Shown: positions 10,167 through 20,938 of the stretch, in pieces
Layout: each line of letters opens with the position of its first letter
Position numbering within the stretch: position 1 is the first letter of the stretch
NCBI GenBank assembly: GCA_018398585.1
Contig: JAGTTD010000007.1
Coordinates: 11,400,320 to 11,464,319 of the forward strand
Source: Simmondsia chinensis
Lineage: Eukaryota > Streptophyta > Magnoliopsida > Caryophyllales > Simmondsiaceae
Direction: 5' to 3'
Length of the DNA stretch: 64,000 nt
Translations under genes and position numbers: made by a program
Notes under the pieces: model-generated
Database searches by the model: none
Told to the model about the DNA's origin: nothing
The model's input: only the letters and a program-made list of their open reading frames with translations

Positions 10167-11441
10167 AATCACAAGTCCCTTCCTTCTTTGACAACCCTTT
10201 CCCTTCCTTCAATTCGCCGTGGGGGGAGACGAGGGTGCCCCCCCCCCCCCCCCCCCCCCCCCGCTGCCGGTTGATTTTGTTGGCGGTATCTCCCTTCTTT
10301 CTGGCCCGTCGTTGGTGAGCTCTTCGGTGGCATCGCCGGTCATGATTGGCGGTGGTTGTTCGGTGGTTGTGGGGACTGTGCTCGGGTGTTGGGTGATGGG
10401 TCATGTCGTGTGATGGCTCTCGCTCGTGCTCACGCCGAGTCCTTTCGCTATGGACCTTTCACCGCCATGCCTCCCAGCTGCTTGACTCTCCTCCACCGAG
10501 TCCCTGCTTCGTCACCGCTCTCCCTCCTGCGCCGCCGGCTTTGCTTGGTGAGGCCTCGGTTGTGTTCGTTCGTTGATGTCTGTGGGGTGAGAAAGGGTCT
10601 GATTCTTGAGTCCGCTCTCTTTGGGTTTCTCTCCGACCCACTCGGGACCACATTTATTTGGGGCTACCATTCTCCCCTCCATTGTGGTTCTCCTCAGGAG
10701 ATGGTTTGCTGAGTTACGGGGTCAGGTTCGGCTTCCATTTTGCTCCCTCGCCCTTTTCTGATGGTCTCCTCTCTATTGTTGGTCGCGGTTGATGATGGGT
10801 TTTCGTGGTTTGGGGTCTGGGTTTGTGAATTCGGGTGGGTGTTGTCTGGGCTTTGGGTCGTAGGCTTGGTGTTGCTCGGGTGTTTGGTCTTAGGGAGTGG
10901 GGCCTCTTCGGTTTGGTGTTGATGTGGTCGTGATGCGAGGTGTGTCTCTGCCGTCGAGGTCCCGTCCCCCTCGTTCCTTGCGCCTTGGGTCTCCATGTCC
11001 CTGCTTCTTTGTCTGATTATGCCTCCGGTCGCCCCCCTGTCACTGATCGTCTTATCTGCATCCGCGGCCTTGCAGTGCTCTTCCCTATAAAAGATCCTGT
11101 TAAAATGGATTGGATTGGGTTGATGTCTCTTCTTGGGTTTGATTGGTACCTTTTCTCCTTCCTTGTCTTGAGATTGTTTGCACTTTCATATTTTTGGGTT
11201 CCTTGGGGTGTTTTTCAAGCGTTTTGTTGGTGTTTTATTGGTGCTTTTGGTGGTTTGGGTGTGTTCTTGGTGTTCTTTGGGGTGTTTTTGGTGTTTGGTT
11301 TGGTGTGTTTGGGCGTTTTTTGTGTTTTTCTGTTGTTGGGATCATTTGTTGCTTAGAATCTCATGACTGGATCGTAAATTGTACCCTACTTCCTTTTCAA
11401 TAAAATCCCACGACGAGTCAATTATCAAAAAAAAAAAAAAA
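10167..11441 (+). mobile_element. GC-rich poly(A) retroposon without a recognised ORF
   Basis: The 1275-bp insert in LTR 1 ends in 15 A residues (11427-11441), preceded by AATAAA (11399-11404) and TTATCAAAA, a tail seen on plant LINEs. It is flanked by a 13-bp target duplication with two mismatches (CGGAAAGATTTAA at 10154-10166, TGGCAAGATTTAA at 11442-11454). The 5' two-thirds is GC-rich, in sharp contrast to the AT-rich array; the last 300 bases are GT-rich like a 3' UTR. No RT, endonuclease or gag motif is visible in any frame. It may be a non-autonomous LINE derivative (5' and 3' ends only) or a processed pseudogene of an unknown transcript. Confidence 0.7.
10238..10262. repeat. 25-base poly(C) tract
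   Basis: Twenty-five consecutive C residues near the 5' end of the GC-rich retroposon, preceded by a GGGGGG run at 10221-10226. On the minus strand this could form a G-quadruplex. The exact length may be a sequencing estimate. Confidence 0.85.
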
Positions 11442-12743
11442 TGGCAAGATTTAACATAAAATGAGTGTTTTTACAAGAAAATAGCAAAATAGTTCAAAAT
11501 GAGCAAAACCGGGCAAAATTGATAGAAGTTTGATGCAAAAATGGTCAAAATTATATAAAAATGATATAAATAATTATATACTAAATTAGATTTATCAAAA
11601 TATCCTCAAGCTTAAATCTTGCTCATCCTCGAGCAACGCTAAACATTAAGGCGCAGGATCTCATACTTTTTAAGAATTTTACTACAAGTCATAGCTGGTA
11701 TACTCCAAATTAGAGAAGAATAACTAAGGCTCAAAGTTAAGAGTTCTAAAGGCAAAACCATCTTTCCCAAGGAAAAATATGTCAATTACCTAGGTAATCG
11801 AATTCAAAAGTTAGCTAAGCATATTAAGTTTATCCGTTCTTTCTAATCTTAAGATATTCAAACCGAATAGAGCACAAAAATTATGCCACTTATAACAAAA
11901 CTTATCAAGTATGCCCTAAACTAATTATTTTTGGCCCATCCTCTTTTTTTTTTTTTTTTTTTGAGAAATTTATTTACTCAAGTCAATATAAGCACTTCTG
12001 CAGCGAAAATCAAGCTCCAACTCCTGGACGATGACCCATAAGTAAGAGAGGCCATCATTGATACGCCCTCTTAACGGGTAGCACATATTTTATTTATGTG
12101 GAATAGTGCTGCTAGAGAAGATTTAATTTTTTTTTTTTTTTTTTTGGTGATTGGTTCCTTGTTAGCTTTCTGAGTACTCCTTGTAGCGAGCTTTTAATGT
12201 GGCAACTCCCAATCCAGTGGGCCTAGGGTACCAGGTGTTAAAACACCCCTACGGATCTACTTGCTCGAGGTACCAAGGCACGAAACCATTACACCATAGT
12301 ACATATCCAAATGATAGATATTTTTAACAGGATAGCGGTGCTTAGTAATTCTCTCCCTTTATTATTTCTTTCATTTAGACTTAGGCATAGCTTTTCAAAA
12401 TCTTTTATGTAAATGATACTCTTTATGCTATCTAATCAAATTTGAGCTTCTTTTAATCAGAAAGAAAAGTAAAACAACCATGCTAGCTAGTGAAGTCAAA
12501 TACCATAATTTTAATCAAGATAGTGCCTTATATTAGATCATGTTTTGCCATTGGAACACAAAAATAATTGATTATCAGGTTATTCAAATCTAATTAAAGT
12601 AAACAAGGTAAAAAGAGTAGAAAAATTGCCTAAAAAGCATGATAATAAGTTCTTTGTTTCTTTCTTTTTTATATGTGAAATTTTTAAAAGACTAATGTCT
12701 AAAACTATAGAAAATAGACAATCTTTTTGTTGACCGGCACTAT

Positions 12744-13151
12744 TTACATCCCCATACAAAGGTCCCAAACTCTGGGAGGCACTAAAGCCGACTCCAAAGC
12801 GTAAAACAAGAAAACTTTTCGAAAAATGTTCGTTAAAAAACTTTTAAAATTGCTTTTCTCACCCCCAAACTTAGAGTTAACATTGTTCTTAATGTTAAAA
12901 GAAGTACGAAGGCTAAGTGGGCGAGAGAGACTTCCCAGGTTTGAGAATTGCTTGTTGATGGTGTATGTTAACATCTTGCTACCCCCAAACTTAATGTAAA
13001 ATACCTGTTTAAACAAAAATATATACAAATATGAGAAAATAAAAATAATGAAAGGAAAATAAAATAAAAGAGGTAAGAAAAAGAACACTTGGGTTGCCTC
13101 CCAAGGAGCGCTTAATTTATAGTCGTTAGCTTGACTCTTTGAGTGGATCAT
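12744..13151 (-). CDS. Small sense-strand ORF conserved in several array units (doubtful)
   Basis: A 135-codon frame starting MIHSKSQANDYKL recurs in sense orientation in other units: 17850-17542, 23214-22921 and 32494-32138 all start with nearly the same residues. The unit-5 frame at 37199-36930 shares only the middle part. The conserved core includes GGSKMLTYTINKQ. The middle is a Phe-rich run produced by an AT-rich tract, which argues against a real protein, and the first codons overlap the CTTGGG/CCCAAG hairpin. Lengths differ between units because of frameshifts. I recognise no domain. Conservation may reflect the RNA or DNA element rather than translation. Confidence 0.2.
   Translation of the reverse strand: MIHSKSQANDYKLSAPWEATQVFFFLPLLFYFPFIIFIFSYLYIFLFKQVFYIKFGGSKMLTYTINKQFSNLGSLSRPLSLRTSFNIKNNVNSKFGGEKSNFKSFLTNIFRKVFLFYALESALVPPRVWDLCMGM
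13088..13105 (-). other. Conserved hairpin CTTGGG-loop-CCCAAG (unit 1 copy)
   Basis: An 18-base inverted repeat with a 6-bp stem and 6-base loop (sense strand CTTGGGAGGCAACCCAAG). Equivalent sites are 17787-17804, 23151-23168, 32431-32448, 37176-37193 and 47851-47868. At 37176 both arms change together (CTTCGG/CCGAAG), keeping the stem. An unrelated gypsy element has CCTAGG/CCTAGG around the same loop at 57715-57732. Some other copies (units 2, 3, 4 and 6) carry single mismatches. Probably an RNA structure of the retroelement transcript. Confidence 0.65.
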
Positions 13152-14824
13152 TCGACGTTATTGAGATTAATGGTGGTCTTTTACGGGTCGAGCTTTCCAT
13201 CAACAAAACGCTTCAACCTTTGGCCATTAACCTTGAATGTGCCCTTCTTCTTATTGTGAATCTCGATCATGTCATACGAGAAAAGACAAAATACAACACA
13301 AAACTCTTAAAATAAAAATTTTAAAAGCTATCTAGATGAATGAAATAAATGGGGGAAAAAATGATTTCTTCAAATTTAAACAAGATTTACAAGTTTGAAC
13401 AAAAATGAATTTAAATCAATAAGAAAGACAAACACAATAAGAAAACACAAAAAAAAAAAAAAAAATTTAAATAATTCTTGGCTAAAAATCTTATTTTCAA
13501 TATAATTTTTTTTTTTCTCTTTTTATTTAAACTTTGGGAAAAAATTTTTTTTTTCTAAAATAAAAGAAAAGAATATGATGCTTAAGTTACAAAGTAGTGT
13601 AACAATGAAAATTTGTGATATAAAATTGCCTAAACAAAAAATTATGTATATATATATTTACATATGTATGCACATATCCTAATTATTTAAAAATCTATGA
13701 TGAATAAATGAATTTGTTAGTAACACTAATATTTTTGAAAAACTTAAAAATGACAAACTTGATCTTTTGGAATATTTACAAAGTAGACTTATAAGTAAAA
13801 GAAAATATAAAAATAAAGAGAAAACACAAAAAAAAAAAAACAACAAGAAATCACAAAGCTAACAAAACTTAATGAAAACAAAATTTTAGGAGGATATGCT
13901 ATACGAATTTGTTTTCAAAAACAATTTTAAAAATTAAACTAAATAAATAAACTAAATCAAATAGAAGATCCTTTTACAAAAACTTTTTTTTTTGAAATAC
14001 AAAAAAAAATAAATGAAAAAAAAAATAAATGAATAAACAATTTGGGAAAAGATGTAATTAATGAGAAAACTTTTAAAATTACTACAATCTTTGTAAACTA
14101 AGTTTTTAAAGGGGTAGTAACAATAATATTTTGGAAAACCTTAAAAATAACAAATTAATTTGAGAAAATTATATAGGTGAATAAAAAAATTAAAATAAAA
14201 TTAAAAATTAATCAGAAAACCTAAAAATACAATAATCTAAAATAAAAGTTAAGAAAACAATAATTTTAAAGGGAAAAAAAGGGTAATATCTCTTAATGTT
14301 TTCGAAAACTTTTAAAACAACAAATTTAACTTTTTAAATTCTAACAAAGTGAACTTATAATTAAAAGAAAGGAGGAAATAAAGATAAAATGCAAGAAAAA
14401 CAACAAAATAACACAAAACTAAACAAAATTTTACAAAAACACAATTTTTAGGATGGGGTATGATTTTATACGATTTTTTTTTTTTGTTTCTTTTTTTTAA
14501 AGAATTTCTTTACAAATCAAATAAATGAATGGATGAAGATTAATTTCTCAAATTTTAAATAAAATTTACAGTCTATAAACAATTTCAAGTTAGTATATAA
14601 ACTAAAAAATTTGTTTTTTTTTTTTTTTTGTGTAGGGGGTATATATATACAATTTTTCTTTTTAATAGAATTATCTTTACCAATAAAATAAATGAATGAA
14701 TAGAGATTTATATTTAAAATTTAACAAAATTTTTAAATTATTAATAATTTTAAATTAGCACCAGAACTAGTTGATATAGATATCACTCAAATAGAGATAA
14801 TCCCCGGTAACGGTGCCAAAAACT

Positions 14825-16276
14825 TGATGCTTACTTTGTGTATGCATTAGCAAGTGCATTAATCGTATCAAGTAATATAGAAATGAGTACAGTATCGTTC
14901 CCATGAGAATTGTTACTGAGTGAGTACCAAAATTAGTAACTTTGATGCTATTTAAAAAATCAAAATATTTAGGGTTTTGATAAGAAATAAAGTAAAATAA
15001 AATAAAAAGAAATAAAAGTTAAAACAAGACTTTCTGATATATATATATTTTTAAGTTTTTATGATTTAATAATATACAAGGCATCAGATTTCATCTAGTT
15101 GCATCAATACTCCTTTTCTATTCTTGTTATTTAAGTTGTTATCACATGTTGATGGTTAAAAATCTTATTTTACTAAATATTCTCTCTCGAGCAACATTTA
15201 GCATGCTCTTTTACATATTAACCCATCACTCTCATGCATGAATTTAAATAAGAAAAGTATTTTTTAAAGCTCAATGATTTTCTCTTAAAAACCACACAAA
15301 TCGCGTTAATTTCTCTTGAGCATTCGCCCAATTTGTGGCGCTTATCACCATAGCAATCATCATAAATCTCCTCTCGGACTCATTATGAATCATTATAAAC
15401 TTTAAATGATGATCAAGCATTTAAAACATATGAAGAACAATGATAAGTACTTCAACAATGTAATAACAAAACATTGAATACGTTAAACTAGAAATAAGCG
15501 TATATTACAACTTAGGCTACATCGTAGCCTTGGAATAATAAAATTAGATCATAATAAAATTTATATCAAGCATTAAAAAAAATACAAAATTCATGAACTT
15601 ATTGAAAACAAAGGATAGAAAGGACTAAAAGACAAAATTACAAAACGAACTTCCTTAATTTCTCTTCTTTTCCTACACCCAATTTTTACCTATGACTATT
15701 TACTTCTTTTTGTGATTTTTTTTTTTTCGGTGAAGGACGATCGTCAACACTACACAACATCCCTTTATATAGTGTTTAAACTAGGATAAAAAAAATTGGA
15801 AAAAATCATAAAAAATGCTTCTTATTTGCTGGGAACTGCAGCTGCTGCTACTTGCTCATTTCTTCATAATTATATGTGATTTTTTTGCTCAAGCACCGCC
15901 TAAAACCTACAAAACTGAGCTAGGATAAGTTATATTGTGTTTGTACAATAAATTTAGGCAAAAAGCATTGTGTTTTTGCAGCCCTAATTCAAGTTGTAGC
16001 CGAAAAGTTGATATTTTATGTAAACATCTGCATTTTGGCGTGAGAATGAAGTATTTTTGTTAATTTTTTGTATTTATTTGATGTATCTTGCTTTTAATTG
16101 TTAATGTTAATGATAAAACCTAGCAAGATTTAACATAAAATGAGTATTTTTACGAGAAAATAGTAAAATAGTTCAAAATAAGCAAAACCGGGCAAAATTG
16201 ATAGAAATTTGACGCAAAAATGGTTAAAATTATTTTTAAATGATATAAATAATTATATACTAAATTAGACTTATCA
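14825..16276 (-). repeat. Array LTR 2
   Basis: Complete 1452-bp LTR, TGATGC to TTATCA, between internal regions 1 and 2. It has primer-site complement outside its left end and a polypurine tract outside its right end. It contains no insertion and is a useful reference copy for the family. Confidence 0.92.
15763..15772 (-). promoter_or_regulatory. LTR TATA box (LTR 2 copy)
   Basis: The minus strand reads CTATATAAAG, a good plant TATA box, in the middle of the LTR. The same sequence occurs at 9795-9804, 20424-20433, 30322-30331, 35112-35121, 45763-45772 and 50556-50565, i.e. in every LTR. Transcription would start about 30 bases downstream on the minus strand, in the direction that places the primer site and then the polypurine tract on the RNA. 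Confidence 0.6.
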
Positions 16277-19200
16277 GAATACCCCCAAACTTAAATCTTG
16301 CTCGTTCTAGAGTAAGGCTAAACATTAAGGCACAAGATCTCATGCTTTTTAAGTATTTTACCACAAGTCAAGGCAGGTATACTCCAAATTAGAAAAGAAT
16401 AACTAAGGCTCAAAGTTCAAGGTTCTAAAGGAAAAACAATCTTTCCCAAAGAAAAATCTGTCAATTACTAAGGTAATAGAATTCAAAAGTTAGCTAAGCA
16501 AATTAAGTTTATCCATTCTTTCTAATCTTAAGATATTCAAAACGAATAGAGGACAAAAATTATATCACTCATAACAAGACTTATCAAGTATGCCCAAAAC
16601 TAATTATTTTTGAACCATCCTCTTTATTGTTTTTTTTTTTTTAATTTTTTAGAGGAATTTATTTACTCAGATCAATATAAGCATATCTGCAGCGAGAATC
16701 AAGCTCCGACTCCTGGACGATGACTCATAAGTAAAAGAAGCCACCATTGAGATGCCCTCTTAACGGGTAACACATATTTTATTTATATGGGATAGCGGTG
16801 CTAGAGAAGTGCTTTTTTTTTTTTTTTTTTTTTTTTTCAGTGCTTGGTTCCTTGTTAGCATTCTAAGTACCCCTTATAGCGAGCTTTCAATGCGGCAACT
16901 CCCAATCCAGTTGGCCCAGGGTACCAGGTGTTGAAACACCCCTACGAATCTACTTGCTCGAGATACCAAGGAACGAAACCATCACACCATAGCACATATC
17001 CAAATGATAGATATTTTTAACAGGATAGCGGTGCTTAGTAATTCTCTCCCTCTATTATTTTTCTTTTATTTAGACATAGGCATAACTTTTCAAAATCTAT
17101 TATGTAAATCATACTCTTTATGCGATCTATTCAAATTTGAGCATCTTTTAATCAGAAATAAAAGTAAAACAGCCATGCTAATTAGTGAAATCAAATACCA
17201 TAGTTTTATCAAGATAGAACCTTAGATTAGACCATGTTTTGCAATTGGAACACAAAAACAATTGATTATTAGGCTATTAAAATCTAATTAAAGTAAACGA
17301 GCTAAAAAGAGTAAAAAAATTGCCTACAAAGCATGATGATAAGTTCTTTCTTTCTTTCTTTCTTTTTTTATATGTGAAATTTTTAAAAGACTAATGACTA
17401 AAACTATAGAAAATAGACAATCTTTTTGTTGGCTGACAATATTTACATCCCCATACAAAGGCTCCAAGCTCTGGGAGGCACTAAAGCCAACTCTAAAGCA
17501 TTAAACAGGAAAACTTTTTGAAAAAATTTTGTTTCAAAACTTTAAAAATTGCTTTTCTCATCCCCAAACTTTGAGTTAACATTGTTCTTAATGTTAAAAG
17601 AACTACAAAGACTGAGTGGGCGAGAGATACTTTCCAAGTTTGAGGATTGCTTGTTGATGGTGTATGTTAACATCTTGCTACCCCCAAACTTATTGTAAAA
17701 TACATGTTTAAACAAAAATATACATAAACATGAAAAAATAAAAATAATGAAAGGAAAGTAAAATAAAAGAGGTAAGGAAAAGAACACTTGGCTTGCCTCC
17801 CAAGGAGCACTTAATTTATAGTCGTTAGCTTGACTCTTTGAGTGGATCATTCGAAGTTATTGAGATTAATGGTGCTCTTTTTGTGGGTCTCGCTTTCCAT
17901 CAACATAAGGCTTCAAGCTTTGGCCATTAACCTTGAATGTGCCCTTCTTCTTATTGTGAATCTCGATCGTGTCATACAAGAAAAGGCAAAAATACAACAC
18001 AAAACTCTTAAAATCAAAATTGTCAAATCTATCTAGATGAATGAAATAAATGGGGAAAAAAAATGACTTCTTCATATTTAAAAAAGATTTACAAGTTTGA
18101 ACCAAAATTAATTTAAATCAATAAGAAAGACAAACACAATAAGAAAACACAAAAAAAAAAAAAAAAATTAAATAATTCTTGGCTAAAAATCTTATTTTCA
18201 ATAAATTTTTTTTTCTTTTTTCTCTTTTTATTTAAACTTTGGGGAAAAAAAAATTTTCTAAAAAAAAATAAAAGAATATGATGCTTAAGTTACAAAGTAG
18301 TGTAACAATGAAAATTTGTGATATAAAATTGCCTAAACAAATAAATATGTATATATATATTTACATATGTATGCACATATCCTAATTATTTAAAAATCTA
18401 TGATGAATAAATGAAATAAATGAATTTGTTAGTAACATTAATGTTTTTGAAAAACTTAAAAATGACAAACTTGAGCTTTTAAAATCTCTACAAAGTAGAC
18501 ATATAAGTAAAAAAAAATACAAAAATAAAGAGAAAACACAAAAAAAAAAAAAAAAAGAAACCACTAATCTAACAAAACTTAATGAAAACAAAATTTTAGG
18601 GGGATATGCTATACGAATTTGTTTTCAAAAACAATTTTAAAAATTAAACAAAATAAATGAACTAAATCAAATAGAAGATCCTTTTACAAAAAATTTTTTT
18701 TTTTTGAAATGCAAAAAAAAAAATAAATGAAAAAACAAATAAATGAGTAACAATTTGGGAAAAGATGCAATTAATGAGAAAACTTTTAAAATTACAACAA
18801 TCTTTGTAAACTATGTTTTTAAAGGGGTAGTAACAATAATATTTTGGAAAACCTTAAAAATAACAAACTTAATTTGAGAAAATTACATAGGTGAATAAAA
18901 AAAAATTAAAATAAAGTAAAAAATTAATCAGAAAACCTAAAAATACAATAATCTAAAATAAAAGTTAAGAAAACAATAATTTTAAAGGGAAAAAAAGGGT
19001 AATATCTCTTAATGTTTTCGAAAACTTTTAAAACATCAAATTTAACTTTTAAAATTCTAGAAAATGCTAGAAAAACAACAAAATAACACAAAACTAAACA
19101 AAGATTTACAAAAACACAATTTTTAGGATGGGGTATGATTTTATACAATTTTTTTATTTTTGTTTCTTTTTTTTTAAAGAATTTCTTTATAAATTAAATA

Positions 19201-19501
19201 AATAAATGAATGAAGATTAATTTCTCAAATTTTAAACAAAATTTACAATCTATAAACAATTTCAAATTAGTATAAAAACTAAAAAAATTGTTTTTTTTTT
19301 TTTTTTTTTGTAGGGGGTATACATATACGAAATATTTTTTAATAGAATTGTCTTTACCAATAAAATAAATGAATGAATAGAGATTTATATTTCAAATTCA
19401 ACAAAATTTATAAATTATTTACAATTTCAAATTAGCACCAAAACTAGTTGGTACAAATATCACTCAAATAGAGCTAATCCCCGGCAACGGCGCCAAAAAC
19501 T
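16277..19501 (-). mobile_element. Array internal region 2
   Basis: 3.2 kb, uninterrupted, no coding capacity seen. The polypurine tract complement ACCCCCAAACTTAA is at 16280-16293, beside a decayed hairpin (16297-16316). The primer-site complement TCCCCGGCAACGGCGCCA at 19478-19495 is an exact match to the 3' end of plant tRNA-Asp including CCA. Two further G-rich motifs lie near 17560 and 17680 (minus strand AAGTTTGGGG). A direct repeat GGATAGCGGTGCT (16790-16802 and 17023-17035) brackets a GC-richer block. 18100-19470 is AT-rich low-complexity DNA. Confidence 0.85.
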
Positions 19502-20938
19502 TGATGCTTACTTTGTGTATGCATTAGCAAGTGCACTAGTCGTAACAAGTAAAATATAGAAATGAGTAGAATATCGTTCCTACAAAGATTGTTATTGAGT
19601 GAGTACCAAAATTAGTAGCTTTGATGCTATTTGAAAAACAGAAAAATTAAAGGTTTTGATAAGAAATAAAGTAAAATAACATAAAAATAAATAAAGTTAA
19701 AACGAGACTTTCTGATAAATTTTTTTTAGTTTCTATAATATAATAATATTCAAAGCATCAGATTTCACCTAGTTGTATCAATACGCCTTTTTTGTTCTGG
19801 TTATTCAAGTTGTTATCACATGTTGATTGTTGAAAATCCTATTTTACTAAATATTCTCTCTCGAGCAATATTTAGCATGCTCTTTTATATATTAATCCAT
19901 CACTCTCGTGCATGAATTTGAATAAGAAAAGAGTTTTTTAAAGCTCAATGATTTTCTCTTAAAAATCACACAAATCACGTTAATCTCTCTCTAGTATTTG
20001 CCTAATTTGTGGTGCTTATCACCTTAGCAATCATCATAAATCTCCTCTCGGACTCATTATGAATCATTATAGGCTTTAAATGGTGATCAAACATTTAAAA
20101 CTCATGAAGAACAATGATAAAAACTTCAACAATGCAATAACAAAATATTGAATACGTTATCCGTATATTACAACTTAGGCTATATCGTAGCCTTGGAATA
20201 ACAAAATTAGTTCATAATAAACTTAATATAAAGCATAAAAAAAAAACACAAAATTCAAAAACTTACTGAAGAAAAAGGATTGAAAGGACTAAAAATACAA
20301 AATTACAAACCGAACTTCCTTCTTTTCTCTTCTTTTCCTACACCCAATTTCTACCTACTATCTTTTACTTCTTTTTGTGATATTGTTTTGGTGAAGGATG
20401 ATCTTCGACACTACACAACACCACTTTATATAGTGTTTAAACTAGGATAAAAAAAATTGGAAAAAATCATAAAAAATGCTTCTTATTTTCTGGGAACTGC
20501 TGCTGCTGCTACTATTGCTCATTTCTTCATAATTTTATGTGATTTTTTTGCTCAAGCACCGTCCAAAACCTGCAAAACTGAGCTAGAATAAATTAAATTG
20601 TGTGTATACAATGAATTTAGGCAAAAGGCATTGTGTTTTTGCAGCCCAAATGCAAGTTGTAGCTGAAAAGTTGATATTTTATGTAAAAATCTGCATTTTG
20701 GCGTGAGAATGAAGTATTTTTGTTAATATTTTTATTTATTTGATGTATCTTGCTTTTACTTGTTAATGTTATTGATAAAACCTAGTAATATTTAACATAA
20801 AATGAATATTTTTACAAGAAAATAGCAAAATAATTCAAAATGAGCAAAACCGGGCGAAATTGATAGAAGTTTGATGCAAAAATGGTTAAAATTATATTAA
20901 AATGATATAAATAATTATATACTAAATTAGACTTATCA
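19502..20938 (-). repeat. Array LTR 3
   Basis: Complete LTR of 1437 bp, TGATGC to TTATCA. A small deletion near 20158 removes about 15 bases present in the other LTRs (the segment CTAGAAATAAG is missing). Confidence 0.9.

Larger units (their letters stand above)
8858..11597 (-). repeat. Array LTR 1 (outer 3' end in sense), interrupted by a retroposon
   Basis: Starts TGATGCTAAC directly after the target duplication, with no primer site beside it, as expected for the outermost 3' LTR. It ends TTTATCA. A 1.3-kb GC-rich retroposon (10167-11441) splits it; the LTR proper is about 1.45 kb. A minus-strand TATA box (CTATATAAAG) lies at 9804-9795. Confidence 0.9.
11598..14824 (-). mobile_element. Array internal region 1
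   Basis: About 3.2 kb, AT-rich and without retroelement genes. The polypurine tract is at 11598-11615 (plus strand TATCCTCAAGCTTAA, decayed) followed by a hairpin at 11618-11637. The primer-site complement is at 14801-14818 with two changes from tRNA-Asp. A GC-richer block at 12160-12310 and a T tract at 12126-12147 are shared with all other units. The hairpin CTTGGG/CCCAAG is at 13088-13105. From 13320 to 14790 it is low-complexity A- and T-rich DNA in which I see nothing else. Confidence 0.8.

Noticed and set aside
10940..11403. Hydrophobic frames in the GC- and GT-rich retroposon
   Set aside because: Overlapping frames in several phases of a GT-rich 3' UTR-like stretch; no domain, biased composition explains them.
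18382..18591. Phe/Leu-rich frames that look like membrane proteins (also 43658-43882, 48478-48687, 18924-19148)
   Set aside because: They are translations of A/T homopolymer-rich array DNA, not conserved as proteins between units.
19478..19495. Possible tRNA-Asp gene
   Set aside because: Only the 18-base 3' end including CCA is present, next to an LTR; there is no cloverleaf. It is a primer-binding site.
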